Assembly: GCA_032622095.1 (NCBI GenBank)
Contig: CP136068.1
Coordinates: 5,495,314 to 5,559,313 of the forward strand
DNA from: Siphonodentalium dalli
Taxonomy: Eukaryota > Mollusca > Scaphopoda > Gadilida > Siphonodentaliidae
Direction of reading: 5' to 3'
Length of the DNA: 64,000 bases
Of this stretch, positions 35,101 through 46,230 are shown piece after piece. The notes under the pieces are model-generated. The model searched no databases, had not been told where the DNA came from, and saw nothing but the letters and a program-made list of their open reading frames with translations. The position numbers and the translations under genes were made by a program. Each line of letters starts with the position of its first letter. The first letter of the stretch is position 1.

Positions 35101-38100
35101 AATGAAAGTGTCAATGACACTGTAGCTCAACTTAGGTAGGGGAATAATTCAATGGTTGACAGTAAATGGAGGAATAGGAAAGGTGCTAATTGAAATGTCT
35201 CACCTGCACCAAAGGATTTAGTGATGCAAAGAGTAAGATACAAGATGGCTGCTGGTGGCCATTTTTTTTTACCAATTGACCCCAAAAGGACTCGTTCCCA
35301 TCTACGTATAATTGTTAACATCCATGACAAATTTTATGAAGATCTGACCAAAGCTACGACCTACAAATTTCATGATGATCAGACGAACAGTACGACCTGT
35401 AGACCGCGCCAATGGATTGAATTTTGAAATCCAAGATGGCCACTGGCAGCCATGTTATTTGACCGAATGACCCCACAATGATTCGTTCCCATCTACATGT
35501 CAATGTCAACATTCGTGACAAATTTCATAAAGATCAGACCAAAGGTACGACCTGTAGCCCGCACCAAACGATTTAGTCATGCAAATAGTAAATTCCAAGA
35601 TGGCTGCTGGCGGCCATGTTTTTCGGCCGAACGACCCCAAAATCCCTCGTTCCCATCTACATGTCATTGTTAACATCCATGACATCTTTCATGATGTTCC
35701 GATCAAAGCTACGACCTGTAGCCCGCGCCAAAGGATTTAGTCATGCAAAGAGTAAAATCCAAGATGGCTGCTGGCGGCCATGTTTATTGGTCGAACGACC
35801 CCAAAATGACTCGTTCCCATCTACATGTCAATATTAACATCCATGACAAATTTCATGATGATCAGACGAACAGTACGACCTGTAGCCCGCGCCAATGGAT
35901 TGAATTTTGAAATCTAAGATGGCTGCCCCATGTTTTTTGGCCGAATGACCACAAAATGACTCGTTCCCATCTACATGTCAATGTCAACATTCATTACAAA
36001 TTTCATAAAGATCAGACCAAAGGTACGACCTGTAGCCCGGGCCAAAGGATTTAGTCATGCAAAGAGTAAAATCCAAGATGGCTGCTGGCGGCCATGTTTT
36101 TTGGCCGAACAACTCCAAAATCACTCGTTCCCATCTACATGACAGTGTTAACATCCATGACAAATTTCATAAACTTCCGACCAAAACAACGACCTGTAGC
36201 CCGCGCCAAAGGATTTAGTCATGCAAAGAGTAAAATCCAAGATGGCTGCTGGCGGCCATGTTTTTCGGCCGAACGACCCCAAAATCCCTCGTTCCCATCT
36301 ACATGTCATTGTTAACATCCATGACATCTTTCATGATATTCCGATCAAAGCTACGACCTGTAGCCCGCGCCAAAGGATTTAGTCATGCAAAGAGTAAAAT
36401 CCAAGATGGCTGCTGGCGGCCATGTTTTTTGGCCGAGCGACACCAAAATCACTTGTTCCCATCTACATGTCATTATTAACATCAATGACAAATTTCATGA
36501 TGATCAGGGGAACAGTACGATCTGTAGTCCGCGCCAATGGATTGAATCTTGAAATCCAAGATGGCTGCCCAGCGGCCATGTTTTTTGTCCGAATGACCCC
36601 AAAATGACTCGTTCCCATCTACATGTCAATGTCAACATTCATGACAAATTTCATAAAGATCAGACCAAAGGTACGACCTGTAGCCCGGGCCAAAGGATTT
36701 AGTCATGCAAAGAGTAAAATCCAAGATGGCTGCTGGCGGCCATGTTTTTCGGCCGAACGACCCCAAAATCCCTCGTTCCCATCTACATGTCATTGTTAAC
36801 ATCCATGACAAATTTCATGATGTTCCGATCGAAGCTACGACCTGTAGCCCGCGCCAAAGGATTTAGTCATGCAAAGAGTAAAATCCAAGATGGCTGCTGG
36901 CGGCCCCATCTACATGTCATTATTAACATCAATGACAAATTTCATGATGATCAGACGAACAGTACGACCTGTAGCCCGCGCCAATGGATTTAATTTTGAA
37001 ATCTAAGATGGCCACCAGCGGCCATGTTTTTTGGCCGAATGACCCCACAATGATTCGTTCCCATCTACATGTCAATGTCAACATTCATGACAAATTTCAT
37101 AAAGATTAGACCAAAGGTACAACCTGTAGCCCGCGCCAAAGGATTTAGTCATGCAAAGAGTAAAATCCAAGTTGGCTGCTGGCGGCCATGTTTTTTGGGC
37201 GAACGACACCAAAATCACTTGTTCCCATCTACATGTCATTATTAACATCAATGACAAATTTCATGATGATCAGGGGAACAGTACGATCTGTAGCCCGCGC
37301 CAATGGATTGAATCTTGAAATCCAAGATGGCTGCCAGCGGCCATGTTTTTTGGCCGAATGACCCCAAAATGACTCGTTCCCATCTACATGTCAATGTCAA
37401 CATTCATGACAAATTTCATAAAGATCAGACCAAAGGTACGACCTGTAGCCCGGGCCAAAGGATTTAGTCATGCAAAGAGTAAAATCCAAGATGGCTGCTG
37501 GCGGCCATGTTTTTTGGCCGAACAACCCCAAAATCCCTCGTTCCCATCTACATGTCATTGTTAACATCCATGACAAATTTCATGATGTTCCGATCGAAGC
37601 TACGACCTGTAGCCCGCGCCAAAGGATTTAGTCATGCAAAGAGTAAAATCCAAAATGGCTGCTGGTGGCCATGTTTATTGGCCGAACAACCCCAAAATGA
37701 CTCGTTCCCATCTACATGTCAGTATTAACATCCATGACAAATTTCATGATGATCAGACGAACAGTACGACCTGTAGCCCGCGCCAATGGATTGAATTTTG
37801 AAATCTAAGATGGCCGCCAGCGGCCATGTTTTTTGGCTGAATGACCCCAAAATGACTCGTTCCCATCTACATGTCAATGTCAACATTCATGACAAATTTC
37901 ATAAAGATCAGACCAAAGGTACGACCTGTAGCCCGGCCCAAAGGATTTAGTCATGCAAAGAGTAAAATCCAAGATGGCTGCTGGCGGCCATGTTTTTTGG
38001 CCGAACAACTCCAAAATCACTCGTTCCCATCTACATGACAGTGTTAACATCCTTGACAAATTTCATAAACTTCCGACCAAAACAACGACCTGTAGCCCGC

Positions 38101-38516
38101 GCCAAAGGATTTAGTCATACAAAGAGTAAAATCCAAGATGGCTGCTGGTGGCCATGTTTTTTTACCGAACGACCCCAAAATCACTCGTTCCCATCTACAT
38201 GTCAATATTAACATCAGTGACAAATTTCATGATGATCAGATGAACAGTACGACCTGTAGCCCGCGCCAATGGATTGAATCTTGAAATCCAAGATGGCTGC
38301 CAGTGGCCATGTTTTTTGGCCGAATGACCCCAAAATGACTCGTTCCCATCTACATGTCAATGTCAACATTCATGACAAATTTCATGAAGATCAGACCAAA
38401 GGTACAACCTGTAGCCCGCGCCAAAGGAAATTGTTGACGGACACACGGACACACGCACACACGGACGACAAACCATGGCAATAGCTCAAACTTACAAAAG
38501 TAAGTTGAGCTAAAAA
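35101..38516 (+). mobile_element. Family-A element (A7)
   Basis: Complete termini as in A6, with the same sub-type units (CCGCGCCAA, TCATGCAAAG) and about 20 units. The first ~300 bases are almost identical to the start of A6 (35101-35430 against 30580-30910), so A6 and A7 share a recent source. One unit is shortened near 36900, where GGCGGCC joins CCATCTACATG directly. The tail has GGACACACGGACACACG then AAGTTGAGCTAAAAA. Confidence 0.8.
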
Positions 38517-38520
38517 CCCC

Positions 38521-38661
38521 AACCGTCCCAGCACTATCGGAGTCTCGAACTACAGGTTCAAAGTTGCACTGAAGAGGCTTACAAGAGATCCCGAGTATCC
38601 AAATGGAAGACTTTTTGCAGGCGGAGACGGAGAAAGAGTGGCATGGACATATGTACTGTAG
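38521..38661 (+). CDS. Possible C-terminal coding fragment next to A7
   Basis: A 46-codon frame, open from the A7 junction to TAG at 38659-38661, has coding-like composition. It includes GVSNYRFKVALKRLTRDP, then NGRLFAGGDGE, then WTYVL at the end. No family is recognised. Because A7 ends four bases upstream, the insertion may have cut an exon. No matching upstream half was found at the A7 5' flank (before 35101). Confidence 0.25.
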   Translation, partial: NRPSTIGVSNYRFKVALKRLTRDPEYPNGRLFAGGDGERVAWTYVL

Positions 38662-39274
38662 TCTGTATCGAGATGGAATGCAGGGAGGCGACAGGTGCCA
38701 AATATTTACAAGTTCACGGATATGAAATAATATGCTACAAAATATAATTGGGCGGGACCATTAGTGCCCGTGCCTCACAATAGCTTCAATAAGTAATCAC
38801 TGATTAAATTGCATGATATTGCGTGTGGTGTGACATGATGAGGTGTTTGTAAACATGAATTATTATAATCTTAACTCCTAGAGTTATGTGAAATAACATT
38901 GTTAGATTTATTATACTATACTGCACATGTATAATGCTATACGTTTGTTAAAGGTACTCAAACGCTCGCAAATTACTATTTCCTTGGCTTCGGGGGTCGT
39001 AAAACATATTTGATTCGAGTCGAGGAACCAATCCATCACAGCTCAGAGTGATCAAATATCGATGTTTGAATTCTATTATTTTAAGTGACCCAATATTAAT
39101 TAATTTAGACAGTCAACGAGAATAATTTAATTGACCAAATTGCGGGTAAAGATGGATAACTCTAAAATCAAGTGGCTTTTTGTGTTAAATATTTGACAAA
39201 ACCGGCAAAATTTCGTTGAACAAAATGTTGATAAATAACAGGTTTTGTGGAATTTTATACTATAGTTGATTGTG
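38662..39274. other. AT-rich sequence, no gene seen
   Basis: No repeat or coding signal recognised. Confidence 0.4.
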
Positions 39275-39282
39275 CTTTTCGT

Positions 39283-40718
39283 CAAGCCTTGAAATAATTA
39301 TTGTCACGGTGCCTGTAAAAATGACAGACACCAAATGCATGTTGGCTGTCATTTTCTGGGCGGTGTCTGTCAAAATTATGTGCTATCCATTGTTCTCATA
39401 TCTTATTTTTATGCGATAAATAATGTTGTTCTCCTCCTCCCTATTTTCCACCCTTATGATTGGCCCATGTCCTGTCACGTGACGGGCGACAAATCGCACT
39501 GTCGCCCACTGACCCGGGAGACATTGTTTTTGTCGCCCGCCTGATGTTAAATTGCAAGAATATCTCCAAACACACACTGCAGTAACCCATCTACTTCACA
39601 TCTCTATACGTACTAAAAAAAATCATAGATCTTATATACCCAACGGATTCGCAATACACACCAGTTGTGGTGTTTGCTAATTTGCATATATTTAGTGAAC
39701 ACTAATATTCGAACTTTTAAGTTGATACTTTTATCGGACAAGCGTTATTATTTACTTTTTGCATCGAAACATCTCGGTGATTCAATTTGTTCATGCTGAC
39801 ATTATGATGCAAAATTGAAGGAGAGGATCCCTTGAGGTGGGTTGGTTATAAATGTTTGCTGTAGACAACGTAATGCATATGTTTGTCGCGAATGAATGGT
39901 ACGGTACGCTTATCCTCCGCGATGTCTGCAATGTGATCATAGAAGTATTTTATGTGAGGATCGCCATGAGCACTGACACATATTAATATACATTAATGAA
40001 ATTGACCACTTCCCAATAGCTTTCGGGGAAGACCGTTATGAAATGAACATCGTGAGTAAATTGCGCGCACAAGACGACATTGAATATGCCACAATGCAGA
40101 AGACGAGAACATACCTATATGGCTTATTGGTTTACATTGCATGGACCGATATTGACGATTTAACCACCAAAATGATCGTAAATAAACGTGGATTATCCAA
40201 CGCTTAACGGCTTGACTATCGCTTATGGAAATCCATTTGTGAACTGTGGTTACTTTTACTGTTCCGTTTCATTATTTCATTTCATTAAATACTTAAACTT
40301 TCGTACATCTATCGTACTGCTAGACAAGGAGTACAGGCATTTTTTGTTTCTTAATTCTTATTTTAAAAATCGAATAAATGACCTTGATTTAAAACGAAAG
40401 TGTTAAAAGGTGAACGGTAAGCCAATAATTACGAACCGCACTTCCGAGTCGCTGACTGGACGCGATTAAAGAATAACGCAATTTCTGATATAGTCATAAG
40501 AAACTACACGATACATTCACGTATCTAAAGGTTTTGTTCGATCCAGATTTGCGAAGAAGCAAATTAACTTGACAGAAATGTCTTATCCAGTTATATTTTA
40601 TCTGATGGGAGTAGAAATATGCTGTCTGACAAAATATCCGACCAGACGTAAATTGTGTTGGTCAAAGATGTTTTGGTGACTGTCATTGACCGTGACCAAC
40701 CACTTATTTCAAGCCTTG
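39283..40718. mobile_element. hAT-like element with perfect 8-bp target duplication
   Basis: The ends are CAAGCCTTGAAATAA and, read inward from the right, CAAGGCTTGAAATAA. The flanking CTTTTCGT at 39275-39282 and 40719-40726 are identical. Subterminal GTCACGGTG and CGGTCAATGACAG, and interior GTGTCTGTCAAAATT, match the style of the element at 21465. It is 1436 bp. The 72-codon frame at 40188-40406 does not resemble a transposase, so it is non-autonomous. Confidence 0.85.
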
Positions 40719-40726
40719 CTTTTCGT

Positions 40727-41045
40727 TATATTTGTGCAATTATTAGATTCTGACAACTGAATCGGCATTTCAAAACATGTTGTCGTTCTTGTTGGAATGT
40801 GATGATATGGAGACCCTCTGAGTACCTTTAATTTGAAATATTAAAAAGATGTTAGTTTTCTATTTGCGTGTCCCTGTTGTTCAATACTACTGTATACGAC
40901 CATGAACAGTCACCCAAGATTAGCTATAGGTGGTTTCCACACATGCCACTTCAACTTCTCCTCATTCAGTATATTATACCACTCCTGTCATTTGGAACAT
41001 GATCTATGCCTTTCACCGCACCCAATGCACCCTATTATGTCATCA
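40727..41045. other. Short unique spacer, no gene seen
   Basis: No coding or repeat signal recognised. Confidence 0.4.
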
Positions 41046-41290
41046 ACTCGCGGCCATATTAGATCCACCATGCAGGTCCACTTTCGTGGTATAAGAAATT
41101 CTTCCATTCAGCCCCAGTTGTTTTATTGCTACAGATCAAAGTTCTGGAGTAACATTTCCATATATGGAGCTTTTGAATATTCATGACTTCCATTTATGTC
41201 ATGTATAATATGGAAATGCTACTCCAAAACTTTGAACTGTAGCACTAAAACCACGGAACCGGACCTGGTGGATCCAATATGGCCGCGAGT
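41046..41290. mobile_element. MITE/foldback, ~245 bp with long inverted arms
   Basis: The left end ACTCGCGGCCATATTAGATC and right end, read inward, ACTCGCGGCCATATTGGATC match. Inverted homology continues inward through GGTCC, ATTGCTACAG/CTGTAGCAC and TTCTGGAGTAACATTTCCAT. The target duplication is not clear. Confidence 0.75.
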
Positions 41291-42530
41291 AAGTTAGACA
41301 GGGCGTATATATATGTGTGATAGTAGATCATACGTTTAGTAAAAAGCTTAATCTTTCCGTAAAGCTGCTAAATCAAATCATTACTAGCCAATACGGAGAC
41401 TAATTCCAATACCTCATGCCAACGTTCATTTCGTTCCCGAGTCTGTTTTCAATAAATTTAATCGAATAGTATTCCGGATGCCGCCTCTCTTATGGCGTAT
41501 TCCGGATGCCGGGGTCCATTTTAAGCCGGATGCCAGGGGGAGGGGGTCGTCACCCTCATTTATAGGTGGATGAGAAGAATTCAATGAATTATGAAAGGAA
41601 GAAATGCGAGAGATTGACTATCTTCCCTAAAATTCTTTCTATAGTTTTATAACTGTCACAACAAATTTCATTCCCGGTAACGTGACTCCTTGAATACGTG
41701 ACCGCTCGACCTCTCGGTATTTGAAGACACCGACCTATATTACACAGTAATATAGTCGGGGAGCCAATAAGGTCCACCTGCATGGATGTTTTACTTCAAT
41801 GGGAATGAAATAGGTGTAGACAAATTCCAAAATGGCCTGCGAAAATATGAAAAATGGTAAATATTGCCCCAGGATGTCCTGCAATGGCTTACAAGTTGTG
41901 GTTGATATATAAAATTGGCTAATCTGTATTATATACATTGAATACTAACATCTCTGATGCACCATGGATCATTGTTTCTATTGTCACCACTGACATCACC
42001 AGAAATATTGGATTTTTCTCTCACAAACTTGACATAAATATCGGCAAAAAATTAGCTTTTCAGGGTTGGACAAAATGCAACTATCATTGGTATCAAAGGT
42101 ATTTATTGTTTTGGTCTATCTTAAATGTGTCACACTACGGTGTTTATAGACCAAATTGCTCAAGATGGCTTCCAAAATGGCAACCATATTTGTAAAAAGT
42201 TAATTTTTTTACATATATCCCGAACATTATTCTCTGCGTTATCCGACAAGGTAGTAAATTGTGACTCACTTGGTTATTATACGTGTTAGTTAATTAACTG
42301 ACAACTAAGTTCTATTCTGTTTGTCCCAGTTCCGTATGGGGCATGACAAATTCATTTTAAAGTTGCAGTATGGAATTTTGCGAAGAAACCACTTTTGTGA
42401 TTCTTGCCATATTATTGAAAGGAAATGGGCAGAACTTTGAAACGGAACTGAGATGTTTCACATGTCAGTAAACATTTAGTTAAAATAATAAAATAACAGT
42501 TCCCATTGCAGATGTACAACCATAACCCTA
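41291..42530. other. Unique sequence with a small CCGGATGCC repeat
   Basis: TTCCGGATGCC or close variants occur three times between 41472 and 41535. The 85-codon frame at 41938-42195 has no domain and is not called. Nothing else recognised. Confidence 0.4.
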
Positions 42531-43146
42531 ATCTTAAACCTATTGACCGAAAAATGTAGGAATAAAAGCTTGGACAAAATTATGTATGTTGTGAAAACAA
42601 GTCGAAAAAGGGGAATAACTCCACACAAAAAATGTCATAATCGCAGGTGCACAGGTTCCCATGGTACTAAATATCAGTGCCAAGATTAAAAAACATTGAC
42701 AGAAAAATGTAGGAATAAAAGCTCGGACAAAATTATGCATGTTGCAAAAAAAGTTTATAAGTCGAAAAAGGGGGATAACTCCACCAAAAAATGTCGGACA
42801 GACGTCATAATCGCAGGTGCACAAGTTCCCATGGTACTAAATATCTGTGCCATGTTTTAAAAAAATTGACCAAAAAATGTAGGAATAAAAGCTCGGACAA
42901 AAGTATACATGTTGCGAAAAAAGTTTATAAGTCGAAAAAGGGGGGATAACTCCACCAAAATAAGTCCGACAGATGTCATAATCGCAGGTGCACAGGCTCC
43001 CATGGTGGTTGATGTCTGTGCCAAGTTTCACGGAAACGACTGAGAAAAACTCCGGACAAATTTGTGTCCACGGACGGACGGATGACGGACAGACGGACAA
43101 GCTGACTCCAGTATACCCCCCCTAACTTCGTTGCGGGGGGTATAAT
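42531..43146 (+). mobile_element. Family-D element, tandem core and tail
   Basis: Three units of ~170 bp share CATAATCGCAGGTGCACA (42636, 42806, 42977), GTCGAAAAAGGGG and AATGTAGGAATAAAAGCT. They are followed by GGACGGACGGATGACGGACA and the hairpin TATACCCCCC...GGGGGGTATA at 43110-43144. No 5' palindrome was found, so the 5' end is lost or diverged. The tail resembles family E. Confidence 0.7.
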
Positions 43147-43204
43147 TACACATTTTCATGAATAAATAATATTTCATTCATAGTTGGTAGAATATCCAAA
43201 TGAG

Positions 43205-43600
43205 CGGGAAGTGACGTATTTGTCTATTTATAGAACTCGTGTGATGGAGTTCCGGTTGTAGTATTTATAGATTGTGACGTCATTTGGTATCTATTTTGAG
43301 ATTCGAGACCTAGATGGAAGATTTATAGAATGTGACATCATTTGGTAGCTATTTATAGATTTGAGACCCAAGTTGGTATATTAATAGATTGTGACGTGTT
43401 TTGGCGTCTATTTTGAGACACAGTGTGCATAATTGTAGGTTGTGACATCATTTGTTATCTATTTTAAATACATTTAACACATTTTGACACTTATTTAATT
43501 GTTTATAGTTGGCTTTGAGCAGTAATTACACACATTGAGTTTGAATTCAGTTTCCAAGCTGTATAAAACCTAGCCTGCTTTGTGAGAATAAACACAGTAA
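43205..43600 (+). promoter_or_regulatory. CRE-like repeats plus TATA box (promoter or LTR-like)
   Basis: Five TGACRT motifs recur about every 60 bases (43212, 43275, 43333, 43392, 43443), including a perfect palindromic TGACGTCA at 43275-43282. The repeated unit adds CATTTGGTATCTATTTTGAG. TATAAAA lies at 43562-43568 and AATAAA at 43587-43592. Repeated enhancer-like sites, TATA and a nearby polyadenylation signal are the order seen in LTRs, but no TG...CA ends or target duplication could be placed. No ORF follows downstream. Confidence 0.35.
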
Positions 43601-44384
43601 TTTTCTCTGAATAGTAATTAAGGAATTTATCATGTGATCTTATATCTTATAAATTAGTGGATCTTAGTTATACTTTATAGAAATCAGTGATACGATTTCT
43701 TTCATTTTTGGAATATTTTTGTTTGAAAATCATACGAGTATTTTGCAGAAATCTTTAATAATATTTCTTTCATTATGAAATATTTCTAGTTTGTAATTTA
43801 GATAGAAATATTTAGTGAGATTAGATTAATTTGGAAATAGAACTTTTATAGAATATTTAAAGTGAAGTAGTATATTGTGTGTTAGAGTTTACATAACTGA
43901 AGTTTATAGTGATGATGGCCAAATGAGTTGCACATACACATATTATTAATAAGAATAAATCATGTGTCCCCATATATTGTGGTTTGTCTTATTTAAGAAA
44001 ATCCCTGATTCGAACATATACTGCGTCACTGGCCAGTGTGGGACTGTGCCGGTTACAATTGTTTACATATCATTTCCATAGCAACTCACCACTTTTATGT
44101 TTGACAGCAGAATTGTGAATGAAAAATATGTTAGAGCTACTAACAAATGATAGCTATGTCCATGTGTCAACAAAATAATTTGGTTCAGGACAGCTCCCCT
44201 AATATACAACAATATTTCTAATATCTAACACATCTAATATTTTACTCAGTAACTGTGTTGATATAATCAGATGCACACATTACCACAGTTTCAAGCTATG
44301 GCTGAAATAATTATTGGTAGTTTTGTAACTCTTTGATAATGCATTTCAGTTGTACAGCTGGGTTCCATTGACAAAACATTTCCA
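43601..44384. other. AT-rich sequence, no gene seen
   Basis: If the preceding block is an LTR, part of this stretch could be its R/U5 region. Otherwise nothing is recognised. Confidence 0.35.
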
Positions 44385-44954
44385 TTTTTTCAACAAGATG
44401 GCCACCATTACCATGCCATGACGTCTTCTCTGGTTTTCATTAAGCTAACTAACGAAATTGGTCTAAATGAAACTAATATGCCAATTCCATAATTTAACAA
44501 TCTCATGACAGTTGCTAACCAGAAGTCACATATCAATTTCACAAAAAACGTACAATATGCCACCAAAATTTGGCTCATCGCCATAGAAAATATAGAAAAA
44601 AAATTGACGTCATCGTTGCGCAATAAGCACCAATGAGCGCTCTTGTGGTTGCTATAAATATATGTCAAGTTCATACAAAATGCACAATTTTTGGTCTCAT
44701 TATCTCTACTCTATGACAGATCACGCATTGTGTCATTTTGTGTATGGCCGCATGCTTTTCATAGTAGAAATTAAGTTCATGTCATGTTGAAATATGGCAT
44801 CAACACCCTTGCTTGTAATTGCTTCTGATAGATTTTGGAATCTTTGCTCTAACAGATTCATTACGAGATACATGTACAATTGTTTGATCCCTGAATGAGG
44901 ATTACCCAAACCAGTTCTCAGTGTGACATCATAATTATCAGCAGAGTTGAGTTT

Positions 44955-44969
44955 GGGGGGGGGGGGGGG
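44955..44969 (+). repeat. Poly-G tract, 15 bp
   Basis: A G15 run after GAGTTGAGTTT. The paralogous position near 19490 has an interrupted G tract (GGGGGAGGGGGG). Confidence 0.95.
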
Positions 44970-45106
44970 TAATCAGCTGAGTTGGGGGTGATATCATCCG
45001 AGGTCCATAATTGGCTCACTTGATATAATAAAAGTAAATATTAAATATATATGATTTATATGATATCCATTAATCGTCAGTTATATATGAATCATGGTAT
45101 GCTTAC

Positions 45107-45239
45107 ACTGATCCTCCGTCTTGAGGAATGGGATCAGACAGTTGACAAAATCAAACTTTCTGAAGTAACTTTTCTCTCCATGAGCCTTGGCACAACTGCG
45201 AAGGATACCACATACATGTTTGTGTGCGTCTTTATGTTT
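45107..45239 (-). CDS. Armadillo-repeat protein, exon A (copy 2)
   Basis: This 133-nt internal exon has acceptor TTTTTCTTTCAG and donor GTAAGC (minus strand). It encodes KHKDAHKHVCGILRSCAKAH, then YFRKFDFVN and IPFLKTEDQ, plus one T that pairs with GT of exon B. It differs from exon A' at three residues only. C-GIL-SCAK followed by IPFL is the ARM repeat preceding the LAYI-DE repeat in exon B. The frame is intact and starts in phase 0, compatible with the end phase of exon B, so an A-B-A'-B' splice chain is possible. Confidence 0.75.
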
Positions 45240-45774
45240 CTGAAAGAAAAATAATAGTTATAGTGCAAGAACATATTTTAACCTGCATAAGGCCAAATAA
45301 AGATGGATACATGTTCCTGGTCAAAACAAGACAGTCAATGACAGTGGGTCGCTCACCAGACTGTAAAGACGGAGAAGACTGGGACTCTGAATACAACAAT
45401 AGTCAGTACTTGTCAAATCACCTTAACATAAGAAGTTCTAAACAGGAGGGTCCTGGTTGAATGGTGGGAGAGGATATGGGAGTGTCCACCTTGAAAGTTC
45501 TAACTACACACCCCCCTCACCCAATAGATCATTGCCATTACCTCCAAACCTGACCAAACTAAACTAAATTACAACTGGTACTTCAAGATCTCCAACTGTT
45601 GGAAATTTACTGAAACATTACTGATATTACAAGTATATCTCCACCCCACCCCACTCCCACCCGGCACATACAAGACAAATTTTATTACTTTTTTGCTTTA
45701 TATAGTTTTCTTCCGAGAAAAAGTTGTTTGAATCAGGGTTTGGGTATGGAGGTGAATGTCCAGGCCAGAATATC

Positions 45775-46105
45775 TCCTTCGTGTGTTACAGTCAATGGAG
45801 CAATGTGGAAAATTGAAAGGTCTAAGTAATACTAGATTATCAACATGAAGAGATATATAAAGTAAAATCCAAGATGGTTGCTGACTGCTATGTTTTCCAA
45901 TGAAATTCAAAAACATTTAATAGCTTCCATCTAGTAGATCAGTATCTGAAGATTAATATCAAGTTTGGTGATGATCGGATGAAGGAAGTGGATTGTAGGG
46001 TGTGCCAAAGGATTTAGTCATGCGAACAGTAAAATCCAAGATGGCTGCTGGCGGCCATGTTTTTTTGGCCGAATGACCCTAAAATGACTCGTTCCCATTC
46101 GGTTA
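45775..46105 (+). mobile_element. Family-A element, truncated (A8)
   Basis: It starts inside the 5' region (CGTGTGTTACAGTCAATGGA), lacks the palindrome, and holds about one and a half units (AAGATGGTTGC, AAGATGGCTGCTGGCGGCC). It is the paralogue of A4 at 20454: the same flank, CCAGGCCAG-ATATCTCC, precedes both. The 3' end is missing. Confidence 0.6.
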
Positions 46106-46230
46106 TAGGTCCAAGGTTAACATATTGGGGGCTGGCCCCATGTTTTTCATATATATAGTAGGATGGGTCCGTCACTTAGACATCTATCTGTGTGGTTAAT
46201 GGCTTATATAACTATTGTGGTCATGCCTCA

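Larger units (their letters stand above)
28063..46105. repeat. Segmental duplication, copy 2
   Basis: Same order and orientation as copy 1: TTGTATAGTTTCTCCCTT start, exon B, CTATTTGTTCCACGGTATTC intron block, poly-G block, then the exon-A block 44385-45775 and an A-array stub. It is far longer than copy 1 because of insertions of B2 plus A6 (29234-33423), A7, a hAT-like element, family D and other sequence between 34 and 44.4 kb. Confidence 0.75.

Noticed and set aside
30700-38484. Similar plus-strand frames in A6 and A7 with HTDTRTHTRTHG-like tails
   Set aside because: Same repeat-derived translations; the tails translate the ACACGG microsatellite.
44408-44674. 88-codon minus frame in the duplicated block
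   Set aside because: Not open in the paralogous copy near 18950-19200 and without domain or splice support.
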